A stretch of 64,000 nucleotides of DNA from Flavobacterium crassostreae (GTDB lineage: Bacteria > Bacteroidota > Bacteroidia > Flavobacteriales > Flavobacteriaceae): positions 2,790,001-2,854,000 of the forward strand of contig NZ_CP017688.1 in the NCBI RefSeq assembly GCF_001831475.1. The letters are read 5' to 3'. The position numbers and the translations under genes are program-made. Shown here piece after piece: positions 38,280-47,953 of this stretch. Under the pieces are notes generated by a model, which was not told where the DNA came from, searched no databases, and saw only the letters and a program-made list of their open reading frames with translations. Numbering within the stretch: the stretch's first letter is position 1; each line of letters starts with the position of its first letter.

Positions 38280-38292
38280 TTTTTTAAATAAA

Positions 38293-38336
38293 AAACTTTA
38301 TTCAACCTTATATTTTGACAGGGTTGAATAAAGTTT
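38293..38336 (+). terminator. Long inverted-repeat terminator
   Basis: AAACTTTATTCAACC (38,293-38,307) pairs perfectly with GGTTGAATAAAGTTT (38,322-38,336) around a 14-nt loop. It marks the end of the HMA/small protein transcript. Confidence 0.6.
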
Positions 38337-38407
38337 AATAAAATTTTGTAATTCTTATTTTGACTTTATATAAAAAATACAATTTTCTCTTTGCTAATAA
38401 ATCACCT

Positions 38408-38629
38408 ATGAAAGAAATACAAAAAATCAACAATGAGATCAATGATTTGACTTTAAAAATAGAGCAACAATATCCCGAATTGTACCAATATCTGAATGAA
38501 AACCCAGTAACAATTCCCTGTTGTGAAAATCCAGAGTTGGACACGAAAGTATTTTCTGATTGGCTGGAGAGTTTGAAAGATCTACTAAAAGATTTTATAG
38601 AAAATCAGCAAAAGTCACTTACTAAATGA
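38408..38629 (+). CDS. Small hypothetical protein coupled to APC permease
   Basis: 73 residues from the ATG at 38,408; a TTG at 38,360 would extend it by 16 unlikely residues. Acidic, all-helical, with one motif TIPCCENPELD (about 33-43) holding an adjacent Cys pair. The stop overlaps the next ATG by 4 bp (ATGA), so it is translated together with the permease. The family is not recognised. The Cys pair and context suggest metal or thiol sensing, but this is a guess. Confidence 0.65.
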   Translation: MKEIQKINNEINDLTLKIEQQYPELYQYLNENPVTIPCCENPELDTKVFSDWLESLKDLLKDFIENQQKSLTK

Positions 38630-39936
38630 GTAATTACAAGAAAAACAGTTTGACATTAACAGGAGCAGTTTCGTTAGGAACTGGAGTTATGATTGGTGCA
38701 GGAATTTTTGCATTATTGGGACAAGTGGCAGCACTTTCTGGCGAACTTTTCCCTTACGCTTTTCTCATTGGCGCAATAATTTCTGGATGTAGTGCTTACG
38801 CGTATATTAAGATGTCTAATGCTTATCCATCAGCGGGTGGTATTGCAATGTATCTCAAAAAGGCTTACGGTTTTAGTACCATCACTGCAGCGGGATCGCT
38901 TTTAATGGCTTTTTCAATGATAATTGGCGAAAGCCTTGTGGCACGCACATTTGGTACCTACACCTTACAACTATTTGATATCAGTAATAAAAATATTTGG
39001 ACACCCATTTTGGGTGTTTTATTATTAATAATTGCTTTTTTAGTTAATATTTCTGGAAATAAAGCCATTGAACGTTCCTCCTTTATTTTGGCAGTGATCA
39101 AAATAGGTGGTCTATCGATTTTTGCCATTGGTGGATTGTGGGCAGTAGGATTTTCATTTAGCAAAACTTTGCCCACTGCGGTATCTGACAATTATTCAAT
39201 ACAAAGTTATATAGCCGCTTTGGCATTTACAATTTTGTCTTACAAGGGATTTACCACCATTACAAACAGCGGCGGCGAGATTGTAAATCCGAAAAAGAAT
39301 GTTGGATATGCCATTATGATTTCCCTCCTGATTTGTACCGTGGTCTATTTATTAGTGGCTTTCGCAGTTGCTTCAAATTTATCAATACCCGAAATTATAA
39401 CAGCTAAAGATTTTTCCCTTGCAGAAGCCTCAAAACCCACCTTTGGAAAATATGGTTTATGGTTTACAGTGGGTATCGCCATAGTAGCAACAATTTCTGG
39501 CGTTATTGCCAGTATATTTGCAGTATCAAGAATGACTGCTATGCTTACTGAAGCAGAACTTATTCCGCATAAACATTTTGGAATGCCAGGTTCATTGCAA
39601 AAGCATATGTTAGTTTATACCGTGGTAATTGCAATTATACTGACTGCGTTTTTTGACCTGAGTCGTATTGCTTCATTGGGTGCAATTTTTTACTTAACAA
39701 TGGATATAATGCTACAATGGGGCGTTTTGAAAAATTTGAGAAAGGAAATAAATGCCAATGTTTCAATTATCATTTTAGCAATTGTTTTAGATTTAACTGT
39801 ATTGACAGCATTTATATGGGTAAAACTATCTTCAGACCCTTTTGTTGTGCTATTATCAAGTATTTTAATGGTCCTTATTTTTATCATTGAAAAATGGTTT
39901 TTGAAATTAAGTAATCGAAACAACGAAAAAGAATAG
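38626..39936 (+). CDS. APC-superfamily amino acid permease
   Basis: 436 residues, about 12 transmembrane helices. The N-terminal GAVSLGTGVMIGAGIFALLG is the APC helix-1 unwound motif, followed by PYAFLIGAIISGCSAYAYIKM and a GGIAMYLKKAYG loop. These carriers import or exchange amino acids or polyamines. The substrate is not visible. Its place between the HMA chaperone and the copper ATPase suggests a role in metal stress, for example supplying thiol or histidine ligands, but that is inference. Confidence 0.85.
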   Translation: MSNYKKNSLTLTGAVSLGTGVMIGAGIFALLGQVAALSGELFPYAFLIGAIISGCSAYAYIKMSNAYPSAGGIAMYLKKAYGFSTITAAGSLLMAFSMIIGESLVARTFGTYTLQLFDISNKNIWTPILGVLLLIIAFLVNISGNKAIERSSFILAVIKIGGLSIFAIGGLWAVGFSFSKTLPTAVSDNYSIQSYIAALAFTILSYKGFTTITNSGGEIVNPKKNVGYAIMISLLICTVVYLLVAFAVASNLSIPEIITAKDFSLAEASKPTFGKYGLWFTVGIAIVATISGVIASIFAVSRMTAMLTEAELIPHKHFGMPGSLQKHMLVYTVVIAIILTAFFDLSRIASLGAIFYLTMDIMLQWGVLKNLRKEINANVSIIILAIVLDLTVLTAFIWVKLSSDPFVVLLSSILMVLIFIIEKWFLKLSNRNNEKE

Positions 39937-39965
39937 AAAAAATATATTTAAATAAAAATTAAAAA

Positions 39966-42458
39966 ATGAAACATACTTATCACATAAACGGAATGTCTTG
40001 CAAGGGTTGTAAGAATCACGTTGAAGGAATACTTTCAAAAATCGACGGCGTTTCAAAAGTTACTGTCGATTTAGAAAAGGAAGAAGCAATCATCGAAACC
40101 GAAGAACATTTTCACATCGAAAAATACCAAGAAGCATTAAAAAAAGATGGAGATACTTACACCATCCACAATATTGATGACCTCCCTAAAAAAGATAAGG
40201 ATGCGACTTCCGTGGAAGTTAAAAAAGTAAATGGCAACGGAAAATATTATTGCCCGATGCATTGCGAAGGTGAGAAAGTCTATGACAAAGCAGGCGATTG
40301 TCCGGTGTGCGGAATGGATTTAATCCAACAACCCGTTTTGCATCAAAGTCATCAATATACTTGCCCTATGCACCCTGAAATCATACGTGATGAACCTGGT
40401 TCTTGTCCTATTTGCGGAATGGATTTAGTGCCAATGGAACCAACTGAATCTGAAGAAGACAAAAACTACCAAAAGTTATGGCATAAAATGAAAGTGGCCT
40501 TACTTTTTAGTATTCCTGTTTTTATAATCACTATGTCTGATATGATTCCGAATAATCCATTATATAAAATTATGGACTTAGAAAAATGGAATTGGGTACA
40601 ATTTGTTTTAACCATCCCTATTGTATTTTATGCCTGCTGGATGTTTTTTGAAAGAGCATGGAAATCAATCATAAATTGGAATTTGAACATGTTCACCTTG
40701 ATCGGAATTGGGACGGGTGTAGCTTTTATTTTTAGTATTGTTGGTTTATTGTTTCCTGAAATATTTCCTGCCCAATTCAAAACATCTAGTGGAACTGTGC
40801 ACCTTTATTTTGAAGCAACTGCAGTAGTATTAACATTGGTATTATTAGGACAATTATTAGAAGCAAAAGCACACAGTAGAACGAGTGGAGCCATTAAAGA
40901 ATTATTAAAATTAGCTCCAACACAAGCTACAGTAATCATTGATGGTGAAGAAAAAGTGATCTCAATTCATGATATAAAAAAGGGCGATTCTATTCGAGTA
41001 AAACCCGGAGAAAAAATTCCTGTAGATGGAATCATTACGGAAGGAAACAGCACCATTGATGAATCAATGATTACTGGAGAACCTATTCCAGTAGACAAAA
41101 GAATTGACGATAAAGTAAGTTCTGGAACCATAAACGGAACTAAATCTTTTTTAATGGTTGCCGAAAAAGTCGGCTCTGAAACCTTACTGTCTCAAATTGT
41201 TCAAATGGTTTCAGATGCTAGTCGCTCACGAGCTCCAATTCAAAATCTAGTAGATAAAATTTCAAAATATTTTGTTCCCATTGTAGTTTTAATATCAGTA
41301 ATTACCTTTTTTGTTTGGTGGTTATTTGGGCCAGATCCAAAATTAGTTTATGGCTTTATTAATGCCATTGCGGTCTTAATAATTGCTTGTCCATGCGCAT
41401 TAGGATTAGCAACACCAATGTCTGTGATGGTTGGAGTGGGTAAAGGTGCAAAATCAGGTGTATTAATTAAAAACGCAGAAGCCATTGAAAAAATGGATAA
41501 AATTGATGTTTTAATAACCGATAAAACAGGAACTATTACGGAAGGAAAACCCTCGGTAGAAAAAATAGTAGTTAAAGAAGGTAATGAAAATGAAGTTTTA
41601 GGAAAAATAGCTTCATTAAATAAAAATAGCGAACATCCATTGGCTACAGCCGTAGTAAATTTTGCCAAATCTAAAAATGCACCTTTTTTCAATGTAGCCG
41701 ATTTTGATTCAGTCACAGGGAAAGGAGTAATTGGGTTTATTGATAAGGTAAAAATTAGTTTAGGTAACAAAAAATTATTGGAGCAAGAAGGAATTCAAGA
41801 TTTTTCGACTATTGAACAGGAAGTAATTGCGGAACAAAAATTAGGTAAAACAGTTTCATATATTGCTTTTGATCAAAAAGCGGTGGGTTATATTACCATT
41901 ACAGACGCAATAAAAAAATCAAGTTTGGAAGCTATTAATGAATTAAAACGTCAAGGTGTTGAAGTTGTGATGCTAACTGGAGATAACGAAAACACTGCCA
42001 GAGCTGTGGCTTCTGAGTTGAATCTAACCGATTTTAAAGCAAGCTGTTTGCCTCAAGATAAATTAGAATATATCAAAAATTTGCAAGCCCAAGGCAAAAT
42101 AGTTGCCATGGCAGGTGATGGTATTAATGATGCTCCAGCTTTAGCGCAAGCCGATATCGGAATTGCAATGGGAACCGGAACAGATGTAGCTATTGAAAGT
42201 GCTAAAATTACTTTGGTAAAAGGCGATTTAAAGGGTATTGTAAAAGCCAAGAATTTAAGCCACGCTGTTATGAAAAACATCAAGCAAAATTTATTTTTTG
42301 CTTTCATTTATAATGTATTAGGAATTCCAATTGCAGCTGGAATACTATTTCCTTTCTTTGGAATTTTGCTCTCGCCAATGATTGCGGCTTTGGCAATGAG
42401 CTTTAGTTCGGTATCCGTTATTGCAAATGCCTTAAGATTAAGAAATGTTAAAATATAG
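39966..42458 (+). CDS. copA: Cu(I)-exporting P1B-1 ATPase CopA
   Basis: 830 residues. HMA domain (GMSCKGC, Cys12/Cys15), then two zinc-ribbon-like metal motifs (YYCPMHCEG...CPVCGMDL about 94-120; YTCPMHPE...[11 protein letters not shown] about 133-160), then eight membrane helices. CPC (475-477), DKTGT with phosphorylated D519, HP motif SEHPLA and GDGINDAP (near 717) are all present. The last helices carry YN (FIYNVLGIP) and MSFSS, the P1B-1 copper set. It pumps cytosolic Cu(I) to the periplasm using ATP. It starts with nearly the same sequence as the chaperone at 37,812. Confidence 0.95.
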   Translation: MKHTYHINGMSCKGCKNHVEGILSKIDGVSKVTVDLEKEEAIIETEEHFHIEKYQEALKKDGDTYTIHNIDDLPKKDKDATSVEVKKVNGNGKYYCPMHCEGEKVYDKAGDCPVCGMDLIQQPVLHQSHQYTCPMHPEIIRDEPGSCPICGMDLVPMEPTESEEDKNYQKLWHKMKVALLFSIPVFIITMSDMIPNNPLYKIMDLEKWNWVQFVLTIPIVFYACWMFFERAWKSIINWNLNMFTLIGIGTGVAFIFSIVGLLFPEIFPAQFKTSSGTVHLYFEATAVVLTLVLLGQLLEAKAHSRTSGAIKELLKLAPTQATVIIDGEEKVISIHDIKKGDSIRVKPGEKIPVDGIITEGNSTIDESMITGEPIPVDKRIDDKVSSGTINGTKSFLMVAEKVGSETLLSQIVQMVSDASRSRAPIQNLVDKISKYFVPIVVLISVITFFVWWLFGPDPKLVYGFINAIAVLIIACPCALGLATPMSVMVGVGKGAKSGVLIKNAEAIEKMDKIDVLITDKTGTITEGKPSVEKIVVKEGNENEVLGKIASLNKNSEHPLATAVVNFAKSKNAPFFNVADFDSVTGKGVIGFIDKVKISLGNKKLLEQEGIQDFSTIEQEVIAEQKLGKTVSYIAFDQKAVGYITITDAIKKSSLEAINELKRQGVEVVMLTGDNENTARAVASELNLTDFKASCLPQDKLEYIKNLQAQGKIVAMAGDGINDAPALAQADIGIAMGTGTDVAIESAKITLVKGDLKGIVKAKNLSHAVMKNIKQNLFFAFIYNVLGIPIAAGILFPFFGILLSPMIAALAMSFSSVSVIANALRLRNVKI

Positions 42459-42537
42459 AAATACACATTATTTAAATGATATTCAAAAAAAAGAGCATAT
42501 TGTCTAATAATATTTTCACTATAATTTGTTTTTTAAA

Positions 42538-42657
42538 ATTAGTTAAAAAAAATAAAAGAAATATTTTTTAAAAAAAACTACTTTTACAGCAGTGAAATTT
42601 ACAAACGCCATATTATCAATTCTTTTTCTAATACTTTCCAGTATGCCTTGTGCAGAT
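42538..42657 (+). repeat. Duplicated promoter/start segment, copy 1
   Basis: About 120 bp almost identical to 43,132-43,258; the second copy has a 7-bp insertion in the A-rich part and two substitutions. It covers the promoter box TACTTTTA (42,579-42,586) and the signal peptide of the following gene. Confidence 0.85.
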
Positions 42658-42903
42658 GCGGAAACAATTGTTGCAAACAGTAAAGTCACAATTAGTAGTC
42701 AATCAAGCCAACACTCACATAAAGATGTTTGTTCTCCTTTTTGTACTTGCAACTGTTGTGGCTGTCAAGGTTTCGTCTTTAATACAATATATAATTACAA
42801 AATTATTTCTATTAAAAAAATAATTGCCAAAAAAGTACCCGAATACAAAACTATTTTAACTTTCTATTTCTACGGAAGTATATGGCAACCTCCACAAATA
42901 TAA
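42592..42903 (+). CDS. Small secreted Cys-rich protein, copy 1
   Basis: 103 residues from a GTG. Signal peptide about 1-23 (SSMPCADAE), His/Ser linker, then CSPFCTCNCCGCQG (about 47-60), and a tail ending FYGSIWQPPQI. The family name is uncertain (I recall such proteins as DUF6660). The Cys cluster suggests periplasmic metal binding. The -7 box TACTTTTA ends only 5 bp before the GTG, so the mRNA may be leaderless; the next ATG would remove the signal peptide. A paralogue follows at 43,193 with the same start and tail. Confidence 0.72.
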   Translation: MKFTNAILSILFLILSSMPCADAETIVANSKVTISSQSSQHSHKDVCSPFCTCNCCGCQGFVFNTIYNYKIISIKKIIAKKVPEYKTILTFYFYGSIWQPPQI

Positions 42904-42998
42904 AATGTGAATTTTTATAAAATTAAAAAAGTATGACTACTCTGTTATGGAGTTAATCAATACTTAATTTTAAATTATTAATAAATATTTTCATTTAT

Positions 42999-43136
42999 AT
43001 GTCAAAATCTAAACAAAAAAAAACGCTTACTGTTTATACTATCCTACGTACTATAATGATAATTTTAGTTTGTTTAATCTTACTATTAGGAATAGCTGCA
43101 AGAATTTTACACTATTATAAAAACCATTTTAATTAG
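42999..43136 (+). CDS. Candidate 45-residue single-pass membrane protein
   Basis: Read by hand: MSKSKQKKTLTVYTILRTIM, then a hydrophobic stretch IILVCLILLLGIAAR and a short tail HYYKNHFN. Basic N-terminus and one helix predict an anchored protein with the N-terminus inside. It lies between the two copies of the Cys-rich gene, so it may have been carried along in the duplication and lost next to the other copy. No family is known to me. Confidence 0.45.
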   Translation: MSKSKQKKTLTVYTILRTIMIILVCLILLLGIAARILHYYKNHFN

Positions 43137-43258
43137 TTAAAAAAAATAAAAAATAAAAGAAATATTTTTTAAAAAAAACTACTTTTACAGCAGTGAAATT
43201 TACAAACGCCATATTATCAATTCTTTTTCTAATACTTTCCTGTATGCCTTGCGCAGAT
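43132..43258 (+). repeat. Duplicated promoter/start segment, copy 2
   Basis: Second copy of the segment at 42,538-42,657, with TACTTTTA at 43,180-43,187 again 5 bp before the GTG. Confidence 0.85.
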
Positions 43259-43522
43259 AGGGAAGTAAATAGTTGGGCGCATACCACCACATTGGAACTT
43301 AAATCAAATCACGATAATCATTCCCACGATAAAGAAAAAGATTTATGTTCTCCATTTTGTATTTGTAGTTGTTGTGGTTCACAAGTTGTAAGTTATTTTC
43401 AATCAAATATTATTGACTTTCCAATACCATTCGAAGGTATTAAAACACAATTACCTACATACACATCCGTTTTTGCTTCCAATTTCTTCGGAAGTATTTG
43501 GCAACCCCCTCAAATAGTATAA
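43193..43522 (+). CDS. Small secreted Cys-rich protein, copy 2
   Basis: 109 residues from a GTG. The first 22 residues are nearly identical to copy 1 (MKFTNAILSILFLILS); after the signal peptide the sequence diverges (HDNHSHDKEKD) but keeps CSPFCICSCCG and the end FFGSIWQPPQ. Strong identity at the 5' end and divergence behind it suggest recent recombination or selection for change in the mature part. It is followed 100 bp later by the CzcA-TolC fusion, which it may serve as a periplasmic metal binder. Confidence 0.72.
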   Translation: MKFTNAILSILFLILSCMPCADREVNSWAHTTTLELKSNHDNHSHDKEKDLCSPFCICSCCGSQVVSYFQSNIIDFPIPFEGIKTQLPTYTSVFASNFFGSIWQPPQIV

Positions 43523-43622
43523 TGATACTCTGCAAATTTTGCGGAGTTAGAAAGTTGTGACCTTTCACAAATAATGGCAAATATTCTATTTGCTGATTTC
43601 TAATTCATTATAATATTTTTCA

Positions 43623-46600
43623 ATGTTAGACAAAATCATACAATTTAGTATAAAGAACAAGTTCATTATACTCTTATTCACCCTTGTGCTTATAGCTTGG
43701 GGAAGCTATTCTGTTAAAAATTTACCTCTGGATGCCTTGCCAGATGTTACTAATAATCAAGTGCAAATCATTACTACTGCACCAACATTGGCAAGTCAGG
43801 AAGTAGAACAATTAATTACTTATCCACTTGAGCAATCCGTAAAAACGATTCCGAAAGTAATTGAATTACGTAGTATCTCTCGTTTTGGACTTTCAGTAGT
43901 TACAGTAGTATTCAAAGATGATGTAGATATATATTGGGCTAGAGAGCAAATATTTCAGCGCTTAAAGCAAGCCGAAGAAAACATTCCTTCCTACGCAGGT
44001 TCCCCAGAATTAGGTCCAATATCTACTGGTCTTGGAGAAATTTATCAATACGATTTATATGCCAAAAAAGGCTACGAAGATAAATATGATGCAGTAAAAT
44101 TACGAACCATTCAAGATTGGATTATAATTCCACAATTACAAGGTGTTGAAGGTGTTGCAGAAGTAAGTACCTGGGGAGGAAAACTAAAACAATATGAAGT
44201 TGCCATTAATCCTAATAAACTGAATAGTTTAGGAATAACCATTACCGATATTTTTGAGGCACTGCAAAAAAACAATCAAAATACAGGTGGTGCTTATATC
44301 GAAAAAGATCAATATGCCTATTTTATCCGTGGTGTTGGTATGGCAACGGGTATCAAAGATATAGAAAACATCGTTGTTGCCAATAAAAATGGAGCTCCTA
44401 TTTTAGTGCGAAATGTAGCCAAGGTTAGAGAAGGCGTTGCACTACGCTATGGAGCTGCTACTAAAGATGGTAAAGGCGAAATAGTTTGCGGAATGGCACT
44501 TATGCTTAAAGGTGAAAATTCCAAAGCCGTGAACGATAGAGTAAAAGAAAAAATGGCTCAAATCAACAAAACACTTCCTGAAGGTGTCGTTGCCGAAGCT
44601 TTTATCGATAGAGGTAAACTAGTAGATAATGCAATAGGAACGGTTACAAAAAATTTATTGGAAGGAGCCTTAATTGTAATTTTTGTATTGATTTTATTTT
44701 TAGGAAATCTTAGAGCGGGATTAATTGTTGCTTCTGTAATACCATTGTCTATGCTTTTTGCTGTAATTCTAATGAATTATTTTGGTGTAAGCGGAAATTT
44801 AATGAGTTTAGGAGCAATCGATTTTGGAATTATTGTCGATGGTGCAGTAATTATTGTCGAAGCCACGATGCACCACCTGCAAAAACTTAAAAGGCAAAAA
44901 GATTTAACCCAATCCGAAATGGATAGCGAGGTTTTCAAATCGGCTTCAAAAATCAGAAACAGTGCTGCCTTTGGAGAAATCATTATCTTAATTGTGTATT
45001 TACCAATCCTTGCATTGGTAGGAACGGAAGGAAAAATGTTCCGTCCAATGGCAATGACTGTAGGTTTTGCCATAACAGGAGCTTTCATTTTGTCATTGAC
45101 ATATGTACCAATGATGAGTGCACTATTTTTATCAAAAAACACGGAACATAAGCCGAATTTCAGTGATCGAATGATGGCTTGGTTGGAAGGAATTTACACT
45201 CCTTTTTTAGAAAAAGCCTTACGTTTCAAAAAAGCAGTATTGGCTATTTCATTAGGATTATTTGTACTAGCAATAGTAGTTTTTCAAAATATGGGTGGCG
45301 AATTTATTCCCACAATTGAAGAAGGAGATTTAGCTATTAATGCAACGATAATGACAGGAAGTTCGCTTTCGCAAATGGTAAAAACAACTACTGAATATGA
45401 AAAAATTCTAAAAGCAAAATTTCCCGAAATCAAAACCATAGTATCCAAAATTGGAAGTGGTGAAATCCCAACCGATCCAATGCCGATAGAAAGTGGCGAT
45501 TTGATTATTGTGCTTAAAGACAAAGACGAATGGACTGGTGATTATGATAATTGGGAAGATTTAGCCAATGCAATGAAAGAAGAAATGGAAGCCATTCCTG
45601 GTGCAAATATTGAAATTTCACAACCCATTCAAATGCGTTTTAATGAATTAATGACGGGAAGCCGAAGTGATATTGCCATTAAAATTTTTGGAGACGATTT
45701 AGAAATTTTAGATACTAAAGCTAAAGAATTGATTGCTACAGTCAATAATATAGAAGGGATTGGTGACTTAAAGGCCGATAAGGTAACAGGCCTACCACAA
45801 ATAACAGTAAAATATGATTACAGTAAAATAGCCTTGTATGGTTTAAACATAACGGATATAAACCAAATCATTCGTTCCTCTTTTGCCGGAGAAAGTGCTG
45901 GTAAGATTTACGAAGAGAGCAAACGATTTGACGTTGTTGTAAGAATGGATTCAGCAAACAGATCGGATATTACTGATGTTAGTGATTTATTTATACCATT
46001 ACCAAATGGGCAACAAGTACCACTTTCACAAGTCGCAACAGTCTCTTATGAACAGGGTCCTGTTCAGGTTTCGCGTGAAAACGGTAAGCGTCGAATTACT
46101 ATTGGGTTAAATGTACGTGGTAGAGATATAAAAAGTGTGGTTGAGGAAATTCAACTAAAATTAGACAAGAATTTCAAACTACCAGCAGGGTATTATATTA
46201 CCTATGGAGGTCAATTTGAAAACTTAATTGAAGCTAGTAAGAGACTTTCAATTGCTGTACCTGCTGCGTTACTCTTGATAATGGTTTTGCTGTTTTTTAC
46301 TTTCAAAAGTATGAAGCAAGCAGGACTAATATTCACTGCTATTCCACTATCTGCAATTGGAGGAGTTTTTGCTCTTTGGCTAAGAGGAATGCCTTTTAGT
46401 ATATCAGCAGGTATTGGGTTTATTGCCTTGTTTGGTATTGCTGTATTGAACGGAATTGTATTGATTTCCTATTTCAATCAACTTAAAACTGAAGGTATAA
46501 CTGATCCATTACAAAGAGTATTAATGGGGACAAAAACACGTTTACGACCTGTTTTAATGACAGCCGCTGTAGCCTCTTTAGGATTTATGCCAATGGCATT

Positions 46601-47942
46601 ATCAACAAGCGGTGGAGCTGAAGTTCAAAAACCATTGGCAACGGTTGTTATTGGGGGATTATTATCGGCTACATTATTAACATTAATCGTTTTGCCAATT
46701 TTATATTTACTCTTTGAAAAAGGAATTAGAAGAAGAAAAAAAATGACAACACCAATAGTTACCGTGATTGTTTTATTAATTAGTAGTTTTTCTTTTGCTC
46801 AAAGTGGTCAACCCATTACACTACAAAAAGCCATCGATATGGCAAAAAATAATAATATTGATTTGAAAATTGCTGATAAGGAAATTGAAAAACAAACTGT
46901 CCTTAAAAAAACAGCCTTTCAAGCCGATCCATTGCAAATTGAATATATGGGTGGACAATACAATGGCATAGACTATGACAATAATGTAAGTATTCAACAA
47001 TACTTCCCTATTGGTGGAAGCACAAAAGCAAACAGACAACTTCAAGAAGAATTAGCAAAATTAGCCGAAAAACGAAAAGCATTATCTGAATATGAAATAG
47101 AAAAAGCAGTAACAATTGCATATTATCAATATTTATATGGTATCTCTATTCAAAAGTTAAATGACGAACTATATGATGTTTATTCAAAATTTCTCAAAAA
47201 TGCGGAACTTCGATTCCAAACTGGAGAAAGTGGGAATATAGAAGTCATAAGTGCTAAAGCTAAAATAAAGGAAATCGAAACCTTAAAAGCTCAAATTCAA
47301 TTTGATTTAGTAATTTATCAAAAACAGTTGCAATATTTTATTCAGACAAATGAAGACATACTTCCGGAGAGTACAACTCCCTTAAAATATGCTAATCCAT
47401 CAACTTTAAATGAAAACAAAGTAGAAACACTGTTAAGTGATTATTATACGCAGCAAGCCACCGTTTTTGAAAAAGAATCAAATGCGTTCAAAAAAATGAG
47501 AGCACCAAAATTAGGCTTGGGTTACTTTGGCCAAACATTAAACAAAGAATCCTATTTTCAAGGATTTACGGTTGGTTTACAACTGCCTTTGTTTAGTGGA
47601 GCAAATACAGCTCGTGCAAAAGCATCTGAAATAAGTATGTCGCAATCGCAATTAGAATTCGATAAAACAAAATTGACTTTAAAATTGCAAAAGGAAGAAT
47701 TGGTAAATCAATTTGCAAAGCAAGAAAAAGCAACTCTGTATTTTGAAAATGAAGGCTTAAAATATGCCGAACAGATAATCTCAACAGCTCAAAAAAGTTA
47801 TGCAAATGGTGATATGAGTTATTGGTCCTATATTAGTTTTCTAAATCAAGCTATTGACATTAAAAAACAAAATATCGAAGCAGTCAACGCTTACAATCAA
47901 AGTGCAATACAAATGCAATTTCCATCCATTTCTAACAACTAA
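43623..47942 (+). CDS. czcA: CzcA-type heavy-metal RND pump fused to TolC-like outer-membrane protein
   Basis: 1439 residues. Residues 1-1038 are a heavy-metal RND permease (LPDVTNNQVQIITTAP, DVDIYWAREQI, the TM4 acidic motif AIDFGIIVDGAVII, GSRSDIAIKIFGDDL). At 1041 an internal Met begins a signal-peptide-like helix (TVIVLLISSFSFAQSGQP), then a complete TolC-type domain (about 1065-1439). Fused forms are known in Bacteroidetes. The exporter's pump and outer duct come from one gene, perhaps split after translation at the internal signal. Specificity is probably Co/Zn/Cd, inferred from the DxxxDGA motif and neighbours. Confidence 0.92.
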   Translation: MLDKIIQFSIKNKFIILLFTLVLIAWGSYSVKNLPLDALPDVTNNQVQIITTAPTLASQEVEQLITYPLEQSVKTIPKVIELRSISRFGLSVVTVVFKDDVDIYWAREQIFQRLKQAEENIPSYAGSPELGPISTGLGEIYQYDLYAKKGYEDKYDAVKLRTIQDWIIIPQLQGVEGVAEVSTWGGKLKQYEVAINPNKLNSLGITITDIFEALQKNNQNTGGAYIEKDQYAYFIRGVGMATGIKDIENIVVANKNGAPILVRNVAKVREGVALRYGAATKDGKGEIVCGMALMLKGENSKAVNDRVKEKMAQINKTLPEGVVAEAFIDRGKLVDNAIGTVTKNLLEGALIVIFVLILFLGNLRAGLIVASVIPLSMLFAVILMNYFGVSGNLMSLGAIDFGIIVDGAVIIVEATMHHLQKLKRQKDLTQSEMDSEVFKSASKIRNSAAFGEIIILIVYLPILALVGTEGKMFRPMAMTVGFAITGAFILSLTYVPMMSALFLSKNTEHKPNFSDRMMAWLEGIYTPFLEKALRFKKAVLAISLGLFVLAIVVFQNMGGEFIPTIEEGDLAINATIMTGSSLSQMVKTTTEYEKILKAKFPEIKTIVSKIGSGEIPTDPMPIESGDLIIVLKDKDEWTGDYDNWEDLANAMKEEMEAIPGANIEISQPIQMRFNELMTGSRSDIAIKIFGDDLEILDTKAKELIATVNNIEGIGDLKADKVTGLPQITVKYDYSKIALYGLNITDINQIIRSSFAGESAGKIYEESKRFDVVVRMDSANRSDITDVSDLFIPLPNGQQVPLSQVATVSYEQGPVQVSRENGKRRITIGLNVRGRDIKSVVEEIQLKLDKNFKLPAGYYITYGGQFENLIEASKRLSIAVPAALLLIMVLLFFTFKSMKQAGLIFTAIPLSAIGGVFALWLRGMPFSISAGIGFIALFGIAVLNGIVLISYFNQLKTEGITDPLQRVLMGTKTRLRPVLMTAAVASLGFMPMALSTSGGAEVQKPLATVVIGGLLSATLLTLIVLPILYLLFEKGIRRRKKMTTPIVTVIVLLISSFSFAQSGQPITLQKAIDMAKNNNIDLKIADKEIEKQTVLKKTAFQADPLQIEYMGGQYNGIDYDNNVSIQQYFPIGGSTKANRQLQEELAKLAEKRKALSEYEIEKAVTIAYYQYLYGISIQKLNDELYDVYSKFLKNAELRFQTGESGNIEVISAKAKIKEIETLKAQIQFDLVIYQKQLQYFIQTNEDILPESTTPLKYANPSTLNENKVETLLSDYYTQQATVFEKESNAFKKMRAPKLGLGYFGQTLNKESYFQGFTVGLQLPLFSGANTARAKASEISMSQSQLEFDKTKLTLKLQKEELVNQFAKQEKATLYFENEGLKYAEQIISTAQKSYANGDMSYWSYISFLNQAIDIKKQNIEAVNAYNQSAIQMQFPSISNN

Positions 47943-47953
47943 AATTTCTCAAA

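Noticed and set aside
41348..41770. 140-codon minus-strand frame opposite the copper ATPase
   Set aside because: Antisense shadow; the plus strand carries the CPC and DKTGT motifs of the ATPase.
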